Source: Sinorhizobium medicae
GTDB taxonomy: Bacteria > Pseudomonadota > Alphaproteobacteria > Rhizobiales > Rhizobiaceae
DNA: 64,000 bases
NCBI RefSeq assembly: GCF_007827695.1
Contig: NZ_VITA01000006.1
Location: forward strand, 124,001-188,000
Direction: 5' to 3'
Below, piece by piece: positions 42,639-50,387 of this stretch; positions within the stretch are counted from its first letter, which is position 1; every line of letters begins with the position of its first letter. The position numbers were made by a program, and so were the translations under genes. The notes below the pieces were generated by a model. The model saw only the letters and a program-made list of their open reading frames with translations, ran no database searches and was not told where the DNA came from.

Positions 42639-43427
42639 TCAGATCGCGGCGGACTGCGGCAGCACGAAGGGGATGTCGTGTGCCGGGGCGACACTCACGC
42701 GCATTCGGCAGCCGAACACCGCTTCCATGGTCTCGTCGGTCAGAACATCTTTCGGCGCTCCGCGCGCCCGGATGCGGCCGGCTTTCATCATTATGATCTG
42801 ATCGGCAAACATCGATGTAAGGTTAAGGTCGTGCATCACTGCAATGACACCACCGCCTTCGGCGCAGAACTGGCGTGCCAGCCGCATGATCGTGAGCTGG
42901 TGGCGGATGTCGAGGCTCGATACCGGCTCATCGAGCAGGAGATAGCGCGGCTCGCCGCCGGCAACGGGGGCCGATATCTGGCAGAGGACGCGTGCGAGCT
43001 GGACCCGCTGTTGTTCTCCGCCCGATAGCTCCTGATAGAAGCGCCCGGAAAACCCTGCAAGATCGACCGCCTCGAGCGCCTCGTCGGCAATCCTGTCGTG
43101 GGCGGAGGCTTCGCCGCTATTCGCCATCAGGCCGAGGCGTACGATTTCGCGGACGGTGAACGGGAAGGAGATGACCATCGATTGCGGCAGAACGCCGCGT
43201 TGCAGCGCAAGCTCCCATGGTTTGAGTCCTGCGAGGTCACGACCGTTGATGGTGACCTTCCCGGCCGAAGGCGTGAGCTCGCCCGAGATCGCCTTCAAAG
43301 TTGTGGTCTTTCCCGACCCGTTCGGGCCGACGATCGCCGTCATGGCTCCGGGAGCGGCGTCGAAGGAGATGCCGTGGAGGACCTGCCTTCCCGCAAGGCG
43401 GACGGAAATGTCGAATGCTCTGATCAT
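42639..43427 (-). CDS. hmuV: Haemin ABC transporter ATP-binding protein
   Basis: A 262-residue FecE-type ATPase for haem import across the inner membrane. Walker A is GPNGSGKTTTLKAI, the signature LSGGEQQRVQLARVL, Walker B YLLLDEPVSSLDI, and the switch His in AVMHDLNL. The ATG at 43427 gives the normal start of the fold; the frame is open beyond. It is last in the minus-strand hmuPSTUV run, 8 bases behind hmuU. Confidence 0.94.
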   Translation of the reverse strand: MIRAFDISVRLAGRQVLHGISFDAAPGAMTAIVGPNGSGKTTTLKAISGELTPSAGKVTINGRDLAGLKPWELALQRGVLPQSMVISFPFTVREIVRLGLMANSGEASAHDRIADEALEAVDLAGFSGRFYQELSGGEQQRVQLARVLCQISAPVAGGEPRYLLLDEPVSSLDIRHQLTIMRLARQFCAEGGGVIAVMHDLNLTSMFADQIIMMKAGRIRARGAPKDVLTDETMEAVFGCRMRVSVAPAHDIPFVLPQSAAI

Positions 43428-43435
43428 GGCTGCAG

Positions 43436-44569
43436 TCAAAGTCCTATATTCGATCGGCCCCGCAGCAGGACCCATAGGAAGAACGGCGCTCCGACGAAGG
43501 CGGTGATGATGCCGATCGGCAGTTCCGCCGGCGACACGATGGTGCGGGCGAGCATGTCGGCGAAGATCAGCAACGTGCCTCCAAGGAGGGCGGATGCCGG
43601 CAGCAGGTAGCGATGATCCGGGCCGATCACCAGCCGCAGGAGATGCGGAACGACGATGCCGACGAAGCCGATGCCGCCGCTGACCGCAACCGAGGCGCCG
43701 GTCGCTCCGGCGACGCTGAAGACGGCGATGTTTTTCAGGCGCTGCACCGGGATGCCCATGTGGTACGCCGCGGCTTCGCCGAGGGTGATGGCGTTTAGGC
43801 CGCGTGCCAGGAACGGGACGACTGCCAGCGACACGAGGATGATCGGTCCGGCGGCGGCGATCTTGGTCCAATTGGCGCCCGCCAGCGATCCAAGACCCCA
43901 GAAGGTGAGATCGCGCAATTGTTTGTCGTCGGCGATGAAGACGAGCACCCCGGTGACCGCGCCGGCAAGCGCACCGAGGGCGATGCCGGCAAGCAGCATC
44001 GTTGCGACCGATGTCTGGCCGCCGCGGGTCGCGATCCGGTAAAGCAGCAGCGTCGTGGCAAGCCCGCCCAGAAAGGCGCCGAAGGGGAGGGCATAGAAGC
44101 CCAGAACCGCGAACAGCGGGCCGAAGGCGACGTCGCCGAGCACGATCAGCAGCACCGCGCCGAGGCTTGCGCCGGAGGAGACGCCGACGAGGCCGGGATC
44201 GGCCAGCGGATTGCGGAAGAGGCCCTGCATTACCACGCCCGACACTGCGAGCGATGCGCCGACGAGCATCCCGAGCACGGCGCGGGGCAGGCGGATATCG
44301 AGGATGATGATGCGGTCGCGTGCGCTCATCGCCTGATCGGCCTCGCCGGTGAGCCATCGAAGGATATTGGCAAGCGAGGCGTCCGCTGCGCCGGTGGTGA
44401 TGGAGGTCATGAACGTCGCCACCGCAAGCAGAGTCAGGACGACGATCAGGCAGCGCGCCAGGCCTGCCCGGTCCCCGCTGCGCCAGTCGCGGACGACGCG
44501 AGCTGCGAAAGCGGGCTTGCGCATCGGACTTTCCATGACCCCGTTGCCCATGGCCTTACTGGGAGACAT
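43436..44569 (-). CDS. hmuU: Haemin ABC transporter permease
   Basis: A ~377-residue FecCD/BtuC-type permease with about ten membrane helices. Family marks are RLPRAVLGMLVGASLAVSGV, QGLFRNPLADPGLVGVSSGA and, late, GFVGIVVPHLLRLVIGPDHR. The start is ambiguous: 44569 overlaps hmuT by 14 bases and has a fair ribosome site; 44551 falls after the hmuT stop. It imports haem handed over by HmuT. Confidence 0.93.
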   Translation of the reverse strand: MSPSKAMGNGVMESPMRKPAFAARVVRDWRSGDRAGLARCLIVVLTLLAVATFMTSITTGAADASLANILRWLTGEADQAMSARDRIIILDIRLPRAVLGMLVGASLAVSGVVMQGLFRNPLADPGLVGVSSGASLGAVLLIVLGDVAFGPLFAVLGFYALPFGAFLGGLATTLLLYRIATRGGQTSVATMLLAGIALGALAGAVTGVLVFIADDKQLRDLTFWGLGSLAGANWTKIAAAGPIILVSLAVVPFLARGLNAITLGEAAAYHMGIPVQRLKNIAVFSVAGATGASVAVSGGIGFVGIVVPHLLRLVIGPDHRYLLPASALLGGTLLIFADMLARTIVSPAELPIGIITAFVGAPFFLWVLLRGRSNIGL

Positions 44570-45506
44570 TGGTCTTCTTTCCGTAGATCGCGGCATTCAA
44601 TTCGCGGATCGCGCCTGCCGTGCGAGGGCCGAAACCGAGCAGATGCAGTCCGTCCATGCGGATCAGGGCCTTGTTCTTCGCCGCTGGCGTCAGGCTGAGC
44701 GCCGGAAGGCCGAAGAGATCGTCGGACCCGGCGGCGTGGCTTCCGCCTCGGTTCATCATCAGGATCACGTCGGGCTTGGCCTCGATGACCGCTTCTTCGG
44801 TCAGCGCCTTGTAGCCGGGGAAGGTGCCTGCGGCGTTTACCGCGCCGGCAAGCTCAATGATGCCCGCGGCGGCGGTGCCCGTACCGGAAGCGAGAATCTT
44901 GCCTCCTTGCGTGCTCAAAATGAAGAGGACGCGTTTTCGCTCGCCTGCCGGACGAGCAGCGCTTTCCGACATGGCGACGGCAAGATCCTTCTCTACGGAT
45001 GCTGCAAGCGTCTCGGCCTTTTCCCGCACGCCGAGGAAGGCTCCGACCGCGCGGATCTTATTGACGATACCGTCGCTGTCATATGTCTCGGGGACGCTGG
45101 TGAAGGGAATGTTCGCTTCTTTCAGCACGGCCAGCGCTTCCGGCGGACCGCTGCCCTCGACCGCGACGATCGCCGTCGGGTTGACGGAGAGGATGCCCTC
45201 GGGAGCCAGTTGCCGCATGTAGCCGACATCCGGCAGTTTCGTTGCGGCTGGCGGATAGGTGCTGGTGGAATCGCGGCCGACGAGGCGGTTCTCCTCGCCG
45301 AGCGCGTAGATGATTTCGGTGATAGCCCCGCCCACCGAGACGACGCGGGAGGCATCCGGCTTTTCGAGCACTTCGGCCATGGCCGGGCGCAGGAACGGCG
45401 GGGCCCCGGGCGCCAGCGAGGGCAGCACGAAGGGAGCCGACAGCGCGAAAGCCGCCAATGCCATTTCCCAACGCCGAAGTCGGCGGATAGAGGAGCCGTT
45501 CATCAT
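44556..45506 (-). CDS. hmuT: Haemin ABC transporter substrate-binding protein
   Basis: A ~316-residue periplasmic haem-binding protein with a hydrophobic signal region (MALAAFALSAPFVLPSLAPG). Class III binding-protein features are RVVSVGGAITEIIYALGEE, GYMRQLAPEGILSVNPTAIV and a C-terminal LHLLGFGPRTAGAIREL. The haem-ligand Tyr is likely in PETYDSDG. Starts GTG 45509, ATG 45506 and ATG 45503 compete; AAGGA suits the last two. It follows hmuS by ~136 bases that include a rhizobial palindrome. Confidence 0.92.
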   Translation of the reverse strand: MMNGSSIRRLRRWEMALAAFALSAPFVLPSLAPGAPPFLRPAMAEVLEKPDASRVVSVGGAITEIIYALGEENRLVGRDSTSTYPPAATKLPDVGYMRQLAPEGILSVNPTAIVAVEGSGPPEALAVLKEANIPFTSVPETYDSDGIVNKIRAVGAFLGVREKAETLAASVEKDLAVAMSESAARPAGERKRVLFILSTQGGKILASGTGTAAAGIIELAGAVNAAGTFPGYKALTEEAVIEAKPDVILMMNRGGSHAAGSDDLFGLPALSLTPAAKNKALIRMDGLHLLGFGPRTAGAIRELNAAIYGKKTNVSQ

Positions 45507-45525
45507 CACTTCCTTTGGATCCGGA

Positions 45526-45563
45526 GCGGGATGAAAAGCATGCGGTTTCCGCCCGCATCCCGC
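45526..45563. repeat. Rhizobial intergenic palindrome between hmuS and hmuT
   Basis: GCGGGATG pairs with CATCCCGC, and GCGG-TTT-CCGC sits inside. The sequence (GGGATGCGGGCGGAAACCGC on the minus strand) is of the kind seen in many Sinorhizobium intergenic regions, recalled rather than searched. Confidence 0.6.
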
Positions 45564-45642
45564 CCTATCTCGTTGTAACCAATCACGCTCGCGATTGCGG
45601 ACCTATCGTCATGGGGAAGCCGCCCACCGACGGGCGGAGCCA

Positions 45643-46710
45643 TCAGGCCGCGACGACGGTCTTCAGACGCGGCAGTCCCTCGGCCAGGCTGCGCCATTCG
45701 GCCCTTTCCGAGGACCCTTCCTTCCGCTTTCCGAAGAACTGAATGATCATCTCGCCCTTGGCGTCGAGCCCCTCGACGGATGTCACATGTCCGTCCGCCG
45801 TCGGCTTGCGCACGGCCCACAGTTCGGTGATGTGGTCGGTGCGCAGATGCAGATGGAAGGTTTCGTCCATGACGTTCAGCCACGGCCCCATCGTCCCGAT
45901 CTTCACGACCGGACCGGAGTGGATCTGGATGACCCCGCGATTGCCTACGAAGCACATGATCGGCAGCGCCGTTTCTGCGGCACTGCGCATCATCGTTTCG
46001 ACGCTGGCGGTGTCGAGGCGCCAGGCGAAGTCGTCGCCGATCGAATGCAGCGCCCGGCGCCGACCGACCTTGAGCTTTCTCAACATGCCCGGGAACTGAT
46101 GCGTGTCGGTGAGCTTCGACCAGCGATCGCGCAGCTCTGCCGTATCGACCGAGTCATCGGTCACGTCGTCGTTTGCAGGCGCGCCTGGATCGGCAATGAA
46201 GTCTTGCGATTGGTCGTCAAGGCGAAGGTCTTCAACAAGCTTCTCGTAGGCCGCGAGATGCGATGCAGGGCGCAAGTGGACCTTGTGCACCGCGTTGCCC
46301 CATTTGTCGAAAAACTGCAGGCTGCGGCGAACCTCCCCCTTGGCATCGGTTTTTGTAACGGCGAAGCCGTGTTCCCAGGCGCCAGGGAAGACGCGCAGGT
46401 CGATTTCGGACCCAAGTACCAGCGTCGCGGCGTGCCCCTGCTTTACGTTCTCGTAGAGTCCGACCTTTTCGTGGACGGCGCTTTCATTGCGGGTCAGCGC
46501 AAGGACCTCGCCCAGTTCTTCGGCGCGTTCAAGGAAGCGGTTGGCGCTGGATTCGATTCGGATGGCGGTGAGACCGCATTCGGCAGCGACCAGCGCTGCC
46601 TCCGAAATGCCGAGCTGCGCAGCAATGTCGCGCTCGCGAAGCTTGGGGTTTTCAGCGCGATAGGCACGGATTTCAGCAGGGGTGGGGCGCATGCTCTCAG
46701 TCATCGTCAT
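45643..46710 (-). CDS. hmuS: Haemin-degrading / haem-trafficking protein HmuS
   Basis: A 355-residue cytoplasmic protein of the HemS/ChuS family, which receives imported haem and in some members cleaves it. The two tandem HemS repeats are visible; the haem-ligand region is near GRRRALHSIGDDFAWRLD, and INCFVGN-like MCFVGNRGVIQIHSGPVVK occurs in the second half, with LNVMDETFHLHLR next to it. It lies 4 bases behind hmuP. Together with HmuTUV it forms the haem route after a TonB-dependent receptor, which is not in this window. Confidence 0.94.
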   Translation of the reverse strand: MTMTESMRPTPAEIRAYRAENPKLRERDIAAQLGISEAALVAAECGLTAIRIESSANRFLERAEELGEVLALTRNESAVHEKVGLYENVKQGHAATLVLGSEIDLRVFPGAWEHGFAVTKTDAKGEVRRSLQFFDKWGNAVHKVHLRPASHLAAYEKLVEDLRLDDQSQDFIADPGAPANDDVTDDSVDTAELRDRWSKLTDTHQFPGMLRKLKVGRRRALHSIGDDFAWRLDTASVETMMRSAAETALPIMCFVGNRGVIQIHSGPVVKIGTMGPWLNVMDETFHLHLRTDHITELWAVRKPTADGHVTSVEGLDAKGEMIIQFFGKRKEGSSERAEWRSLAEGLPRLKTVVAA

Positions 46711-46714
46711 CTCG

Positions 46715-46963
46715 CTATTTGTTCAGAATCAGCTTGCCCTGGCGGGTGATCTTCATCCGGTAGATCGCTCCGTCGTGGGAAATAAGAATCTCGCTCTGGC
46801 CACGGAAAAGGTCGCGGCTCTCGACGATCCGTTGGGTGCGGTCGACGGGTGCCGCCGCCTGCGGGGATCGTTCGCTGTCGGTGTCGTTCGGTATCACGGT
46901 TCTGCCGGTTCGCAAGCCGCAGACGAGGCTGCCGCCGCGTCCATTGAGCCTGCCTTTATTCAT
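46715..46963 (-). CDS. hmuP: Haemin uptake protein HmuP
   Basis: An 82-residue protein with the HmuP core at its C-terminus: RDLFRGQSEILISHDGAIYR then MKITRQGKLILNK. HmuP proteins co-activate the haem receptor gene under iron limitation in rhizobia. Relatives are about 60 residues; a GTG at 46897 would give exactly 60, while the ATG at 46963 has no ribosome site and lies only 9 bases from an IRO box. The true start may therefore be the GTG. It is first in the hmuPSTUV run. Confidence 0.88.
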   Translation of the reverse strand: MNKGRLNGRGGSLVCGLRTGRTVIPNDTDSERSPQAAAPVDRTQRIVESRDLFRGQSEILISHDGAIYRMKITRQGKLILNK

Positions 46964-46972
46964 TTAGTATCT

Positions 46973-46987
46973 TGACTTCATTACTCA
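46973..46987. promoter_or_regulatory. IRO box (RirA-type site) before hmuP
   Basis: TGACTTCATTACTCA fits the RirA iron-responsive operator TGA-N9-TCA. It lies between divergent hmuP and the secreted-protein/tonB genes in AT-rich DNA, so it may repress both directions when iron is plentiful. Confidence 0.7.
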
Positions 46988-47089
46988 TATTTCTTTATGG
47001 ACGCAATACCGGATTGTTGCGGTCAAGTTAGGAATCGCGCGGTTGCGCCTCCCGGGCCGGCCGGCGCGCGGACAGCGAGTGGTGTTACG

Positions 47090-47524
47090 ATGAATTACTT
47101 TTCCCGTTTCGCTTTTGCGGCCTTTGCGGCTCTCTTCGCGGCAGGGGCAGCGGGAGCGCAGAATGCTGCCCCGCCCGCAGGCCTTTCGATTGAGCTCAAC
47201 GAAATCGCGCCATCGGAAAAGGGGTGCAAGCTGACCTTCGTCGCCGGTAATGCGCTTACCCGGTCGCTTTCGAAAGTGTCGTTTGAATTCGTCCTCTTCG
47301 ATAAAAAGGGTTTGGTCGAGCGCATGGCTGTCCTCGACTTCAGGGACCTTCCCGCCGGCAAGACGAAAGTCAGGCAGTTCGATCTGGCGGGAACGAAGTG
47401 TGATGCGGTACAGAGCCTGCTGATCAACGATGCTCCGGCCTGCATCGGCGAAGGCGTCGACAAGGGCGCCTGCATGACGGGCTTGAAGACCGGATCGAAA
47501 TCGGACGTCGAACTCAAGGGCTGA
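47090..47524 (+). CDS. Secreted Cys-containing hypothetical protein next to tonB
   Basis: A 144-residue protein with a signal peptide (RFAFAAFAALFAAGAAGAQN). The mature part has four cysteines (GCKL, TKCD, PACIG, GACM), enough for two disulphides, and a beta-rich middle (FEFVLFDKKGLVERMAVLDF). I do not recognise a named family with certainty; similar proteins sit before tonB in other rhizobia as far as I recall. It is 53 bases before tonB, in the same direction, so it is probably co-transcribed and involved in the TonB system or periplasmic iron handling. Confidence 0.75.
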   Translation: MNYFSRFAFAAFAALFAAGAAGAQNAAPPAGLSIELNEIAPSEKGCKLTFVAGNALTRSLSKVSFEFVLFDKKGLVERMAVLDFRDLPAGKTKVRQFDLAGTKCDAVQSLLINDAPACIGEGVDKGACMTGLKTGSKSDVELKG

Positions 47525-47577
47525 GCTCGAAAGGCTGACGTCCGCGTCCCGGAAAGCGCCGGCGGAAGGCAAGTCAA

Positions 47578-48504
47578 ATGAAGCACATGGTGAAATGGGC
47601 AGCCGCGATCGGCCTTTCCCTGCTGGCGCATGCCGGCGGGGCGATGTTCCTTGCGCCCGAGAACGAGAAGGAGGAAGTGCTCGTCGCGGGCGGTTCGTCC
47701 GTCGAAGTGTCGCTGCTCGGGAATGCCTTCGAAGACACGGTTCAGGCAGGTGATCCCTCCGACGTGGTGGAGCCGACTGAAGAGACGCCCGAGGAACTTA
47801 CGCCGACCGAGGCCGAGGCGACGGAAGAGGTGGTCGAAGCCGTGGAGCCTGCGCCGACCGAAGCTGTCTCGGCACAGCCGTCCGAGATGACGCCGACGGA
47901 AGCGGACGTGATCCTTCCAGCCGAAGAAGTACCGGTGACCAAGGCCGATGACGCTGCGGTGATCGCCAGCGTGGCTCCGGTCGAGACCGTCATTCCGGAA
48001 GAGAAACCCGAACTGCCAAAAGTCGTACAGCCGGAGGTCGAGAAGCCGGAACCAAAGAAGGAGCCGGTAAAGAAAAAGAAGGTCGCGCGAAAAAAGGCGG
48101 GAGATGGCGGCAAGCAGGCGAAAACGCAGAACAAGGGCAAAAGCGATGGTGTAGAAAATGCCAGGGCGGCGGCTGCCAGCGGAGAAAAACGGGGTGGGTC
48201 GCAGGAAATCGGCAATGCCGCCGTGTCGAATTATCCCGGCAAGGTACGAAGGAAGCTCACCCGCGCCATACGCTATCCCTCGGCCGCCAAGCGACAGGGA
48301 CTGCGCGGCGTCGCTCATGTCAGTTTTACTGTAACTTCCGGTGGTGGGGTGGCAAGTGTCGGGATCACGAAGAGCGCTGGTTCGCCCGTCCTCGATCAGG
48401 CGGCGTTGGAAACAGTACGTCGAGCTGCACCATTCCCAGCCATCCCAGCCGGTGCGGGCCGCGACAGATGGGAGTTCAACATTCCGGTGGCATTCACTCG
48501 GTGA
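47578..48504 (+). CDS. tonB: TonB energy-transducing protein
   Basis: A 308-residue TonB. An N-terminal membrane helix (KWAAAIGLSLLAHAGGAMF) is followed by a long acidic then Lys-Pro-rich spacer across the periplasm (EKPEPKKEPVKKKKVARKKA) and the C-terminal TonB fold (RRKLTRAIRYPSAAKRQGLR, VLDQAALETVRRAAPFPAIP). It transmits proton-motive force from ExbBD to outer-membrane receptors such as the haem receptor. exbB and exbD are not nearby. The hmu operon diverges from it, with an IRO box between. Confidence 0.92.
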   Translation: MKHMVKWAAAIGLSLLAHAGGAMFLAPENEKEEVLVAGGSSVEVSLLGNAFEDTVQAGDPSDVVEPTEETPEELTPTEAEATEEVVEAVEPAPTEAVSAQPSEMTPTEADVILPAEEVPVTKADDAAVIASVAPVETVIPEEKPELPKVVQPEVEKPEPKKEPVKKKKVARKKAGDGGKQAKTQNKGKSDGVENARAAAASGEKRGGSQEIGNAAVSNYPGKVRRKLTRAIRYPSAAKRQGLRGVAHVSFTVTSGGGVASVGITKSAGSPVLDQAALETVRRAAPFPAIPAGAGRDRWEFNIPVAFTR

Positions 48505-48827
48505 ATTGCCGCTGTAAGGTCCGCCTGTGCCAACTGGCGCAAGCGATAAGGCGGCCTTGAATGATTTGAGATCGCGATGCGAGGGTGCCGGTACCTTCGC
48601 CTGGAACCCTGAGGCCAGTCCGCACGCGCCTCGCGGCGTATGCTGGTTTGTCGACAGGCGTCGATCATTGTGGCGTCAAAAATATGATGAAATCACTCAT
48701 GTTTATACTTTACTACTTCTATCAAGTTTAATAGGTTGCAGCCGTCACGCAACCGTTCGGTGTGTGTCAATTCTGATTGGCGATTGTCGGCGAGGCCGAC
48801 GTTCGCGGAGCGAGACGGAGACGACGG
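48505..48827. other. Intergenic region of 323 bp with an IRO box
   Basis: No gene is supported here. The right half is AT-rich and carries the IRO box at 48685-48699 followed by TATACT at 48704, which could be a -10 element. The left half has small GC hairpins after tonB (CCAACTGGCG region) that may end its transcript. Confidence 0.5.
48685..48699 (+). promoter_or_regulatory. IRO box (RirA-type site) before the DUF2325 gene
   Basis: TGATGAAATCACTCA fits TGA-N9-TCA and shares the ACTCA end with the box before hmuP. It lies 129 bases before the DUF2325 start, beside a candidate -10. Confidence 0.65.
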
Positions 48828-49253
48828 ATGCGCGGCAAGCGGCACCAGAATGCAGGCAAGGGCGGCAAGGGCAAAGCAAGGGGTGCGGCGAACGCGCCGC
48901 AAGCGAATGCCGGCCAGGATGCGGGCAAGGTGACGCTCGAGGGCCGCAGCTTTCTCTATGTGGGCGGCCGCGACTGCCAGGTGGCGCATCTGCGCCAGAT
49001 CGCCAGTTCCTACGGTGCGGAACTCATCCACCACGACGGCGGTTTACGAGAGGCGGTATCGCGCATCGATCGTGTGCTGCCCTCGGTCGACTGCGTGTTC
49101 TGCCCTATCGACTGTATCAGCCATGATGCGTGCCTTCGCGTGAAGACGGGCTGCAAGAAGTGGGGCAAGGCCTTCGTGCCCTTGCGCAACGGCTCGAAGT
49201 CGAGCCTCGAGCGGGCGCTTCAGGACCTGACAGGCAACGGCAACGAGAACTGA
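48828..49253 (+). CDS. DUF2325 domain protein
   Basis: A 141-residue protein. Residues 1-45 are a low-complexity Gly-Lys-Ala-Asn-rich leader (GKGGKGKARGAANAPQANAG). The rest is DUF2325: a Rossmann-like start FLYVGGRDCQVAHLRQIASS, HHDGGLREAVSRI, then VFCPIDCISHDACLRVKTGC. Cysteines and histidines at fixed places suggest a metal or nucleotide site; function is unknown. GGAG lies 7 bases before the ATG. An IRO box upstream and a haem oxygenase downstream in the same direction point to an iron-responsive operon. Confidence 0.85.
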   Translation: MRGKRHQNAGKGGKGKARGAANAPQANAGQDAGKVTLEGRSFLYVGGRDCQVAHLRQIASSYGAELIHHDGGLREAVSRIDRVLPSVDCVFCPIDCISHDACLRVKTGCKKWGKAFVPLRNGSKSSLERALQDLTGNGNEN

Positions 49254-49312
49254 TCCTTTGATGAGCGGTGGCAGGCGTCTTTTCCGCCGGGCCCTCGCAA
49301 GGAGTATTGCGG

Positions 49313-49603
49313 ATGTATGACGAAGGTCCCGATCAGATGACCATGATAGGCCTCCATAAGCTTGCCTCCCAATTCGGCGACGGCCTGGTTCCCGAACTGT
49401 ACGAGCTTCTGACAAACAGGGCGCGCATGCTGGAGGAAAACGCGAACGTGACCGAGTTTCCCGCCTGGCAGGCGCGTCCGCCGGCGAGGGATCCGCTCGG
49501 CCTTGCGTCGTCCGGCGAGGGAGCTATCCTGCCGTTTCCGCGATCGATCGCCCAGCCGGACCCGGAAACGGCAGGCTCCGAAGTGAAGGTACAGGAAAGC
49601 TAA
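49313..49603 (+). CDS. Hypothetical protein in the DUF2325-haem oxygenase operon
   Basis: A 96-residue protein I do not recognise. The N-terminal half is helical (MTMIGLHKLASQFGDGLVPE, LYELLTNRARMLEENA); the C-terminal half is Pro- and Ala-rich and probably disordered (ARPPARDPLGLASSGEGAIL). It has no Cys, signal or membrane segment. AAGGAG lies 8 bases before the ATG at 49313, and only 4 bases separate its stop from hmuQ. Tight spacing suggests a partner or regulator of the haem oxygenase. Confidence 0.75.
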   Translation: MYDEGPDQMTMIGLHKLASQFGDGLVPELYELLTNRARMLEENANVTEFPAWQARPPARDPLGLASSGEGAILPFPRSIAQPDPETAGSEVKVQES

Positions 49604-49607
49604 CGAC

Positions 49608-49922
49608 ATGTATTTCGCCATGAACCGCTTCCATGTCGCAGCCGGTCAGGAGGAGGCCTTCGAGGCGGTCTGGAAGGCGCGCGACTCGTCTCTCTCGGAG
49701 ATGCCCGACTTCATCGAATTTCATCTGCTGCGCGGCGACAGCGTACCGGACGAAGGCTACACGCCTTTTATCTCCAAATCGGTCTGGAAGACAAAGGATG
49801 CTTTTGTCGCCTGGACAAAATCGGACAATTTCCGGGCAGCGCATCGAAACGCGGGAGACAACAAGGCGATGTATCTCGGCCCGCCGAAATTTGAAGGCTA
49901 TACAGTCGTCGAGGGCGCCTGA
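49608..49922 (+). CDS. hmuQ: IsdG-type haem-degrading monooxygenase (HmuQ)
   Basis: A 104-residue ABM-fold haem oxygenase that opens cytosolic haem to release iron. The IsdG triad is in place: Asn6, Trp69 and His79 (S. aureus IsdG Asn7, Trp67, His77, with the same 10-residue Trp-His spacing). Family segments are NRFHVAAGQEEAFEAVW and SVWKTKDAFVAWTKSDNFR. It is the third gene of an operon behind DUF2325 and an unknown gene, and neighbours the hmu uptake genes, which fits a role in using imported haem. Confidence 0.9.
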   Translation: MYFAMNRFHVAAGQEEAFEAVWKARDSSLSEMPDFIEFHLLRGDSVPDEGYTPFISKSVWKTKDAFVAWTKSDNFRAAHRNAGDNKAMYLGPPKFEGYTVVEGA

Positions 49923-50013
49923 TCTACGCATCCAGTCTCACCAGGCGGAGTCACCGAGAAACGGCGTGCTCTCTGCCCTAAGAAGCAAAATGCGATGTGA
50001 TTAGCGGACCACT

Positions 50014-50382
50014 TCAATCGCTCTTTCGCGGCAGGAATGCCCCAAGCGCGACAACAAGCCAGCCGGCCATCATCGTCACGCCCCCGATCGGCGCCGACAT
50101 TGGGAAGAGGCCGTTGCCCGAGAAATGGCGCATGGTGAGATCCGCCGCGAAGAGTGCCGTGCCCGCAGCCAGAAGCAAGGTGGCGATGGCGGCCGTACGG
50201 AAATGCGCCCATCCGGCATAAAGCGCGAGGAGCGCCGGCGCGTGCGCCAGGCACATGGCCGACGCACCGCCGAGAAGCCGCGGATCCGTGCCATGCGAAG
50301 CCGCGGCGGCACTCGCGACTCCGAACAGGCCCATGAGGCCGGCGACGAAAAGCATGGTCGAGCGCAGTCCTCTGTTCGACAT
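50014..50382 (-). CDS. DUF423 family small membrane protein
   Basis: A 122-residue protein with four hydrophobic helices: MLFVAGLMGLFGVASAAAAS, AHAPALLALYAGWA, AAIATLLLAAGTALFAADLT and GGVTMMAGWLVVALGAF. This is the DUF423 (YgdD) layout with conserved ASHG. Function is unknown. The ATG at 50382 lies 5 bases behind the truncated haemoglobin gene; the open frame extends back into it. The two are co-transcribed on the minus strand. Confidence 0.82.
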   Translation of the reverse strand: MSNRGLRSTMLFVAGLMGLFGVASAAAASHGTDPRLLGGASAMCLAHAPALLALYAGWAHFRTAAIATLLLAAGTALFAADLTMRHFSGNGLFPMSAPIGGVTMMAGWLVVALGAFLPRKSD

Positions 50383-50387
50383 CAAGG

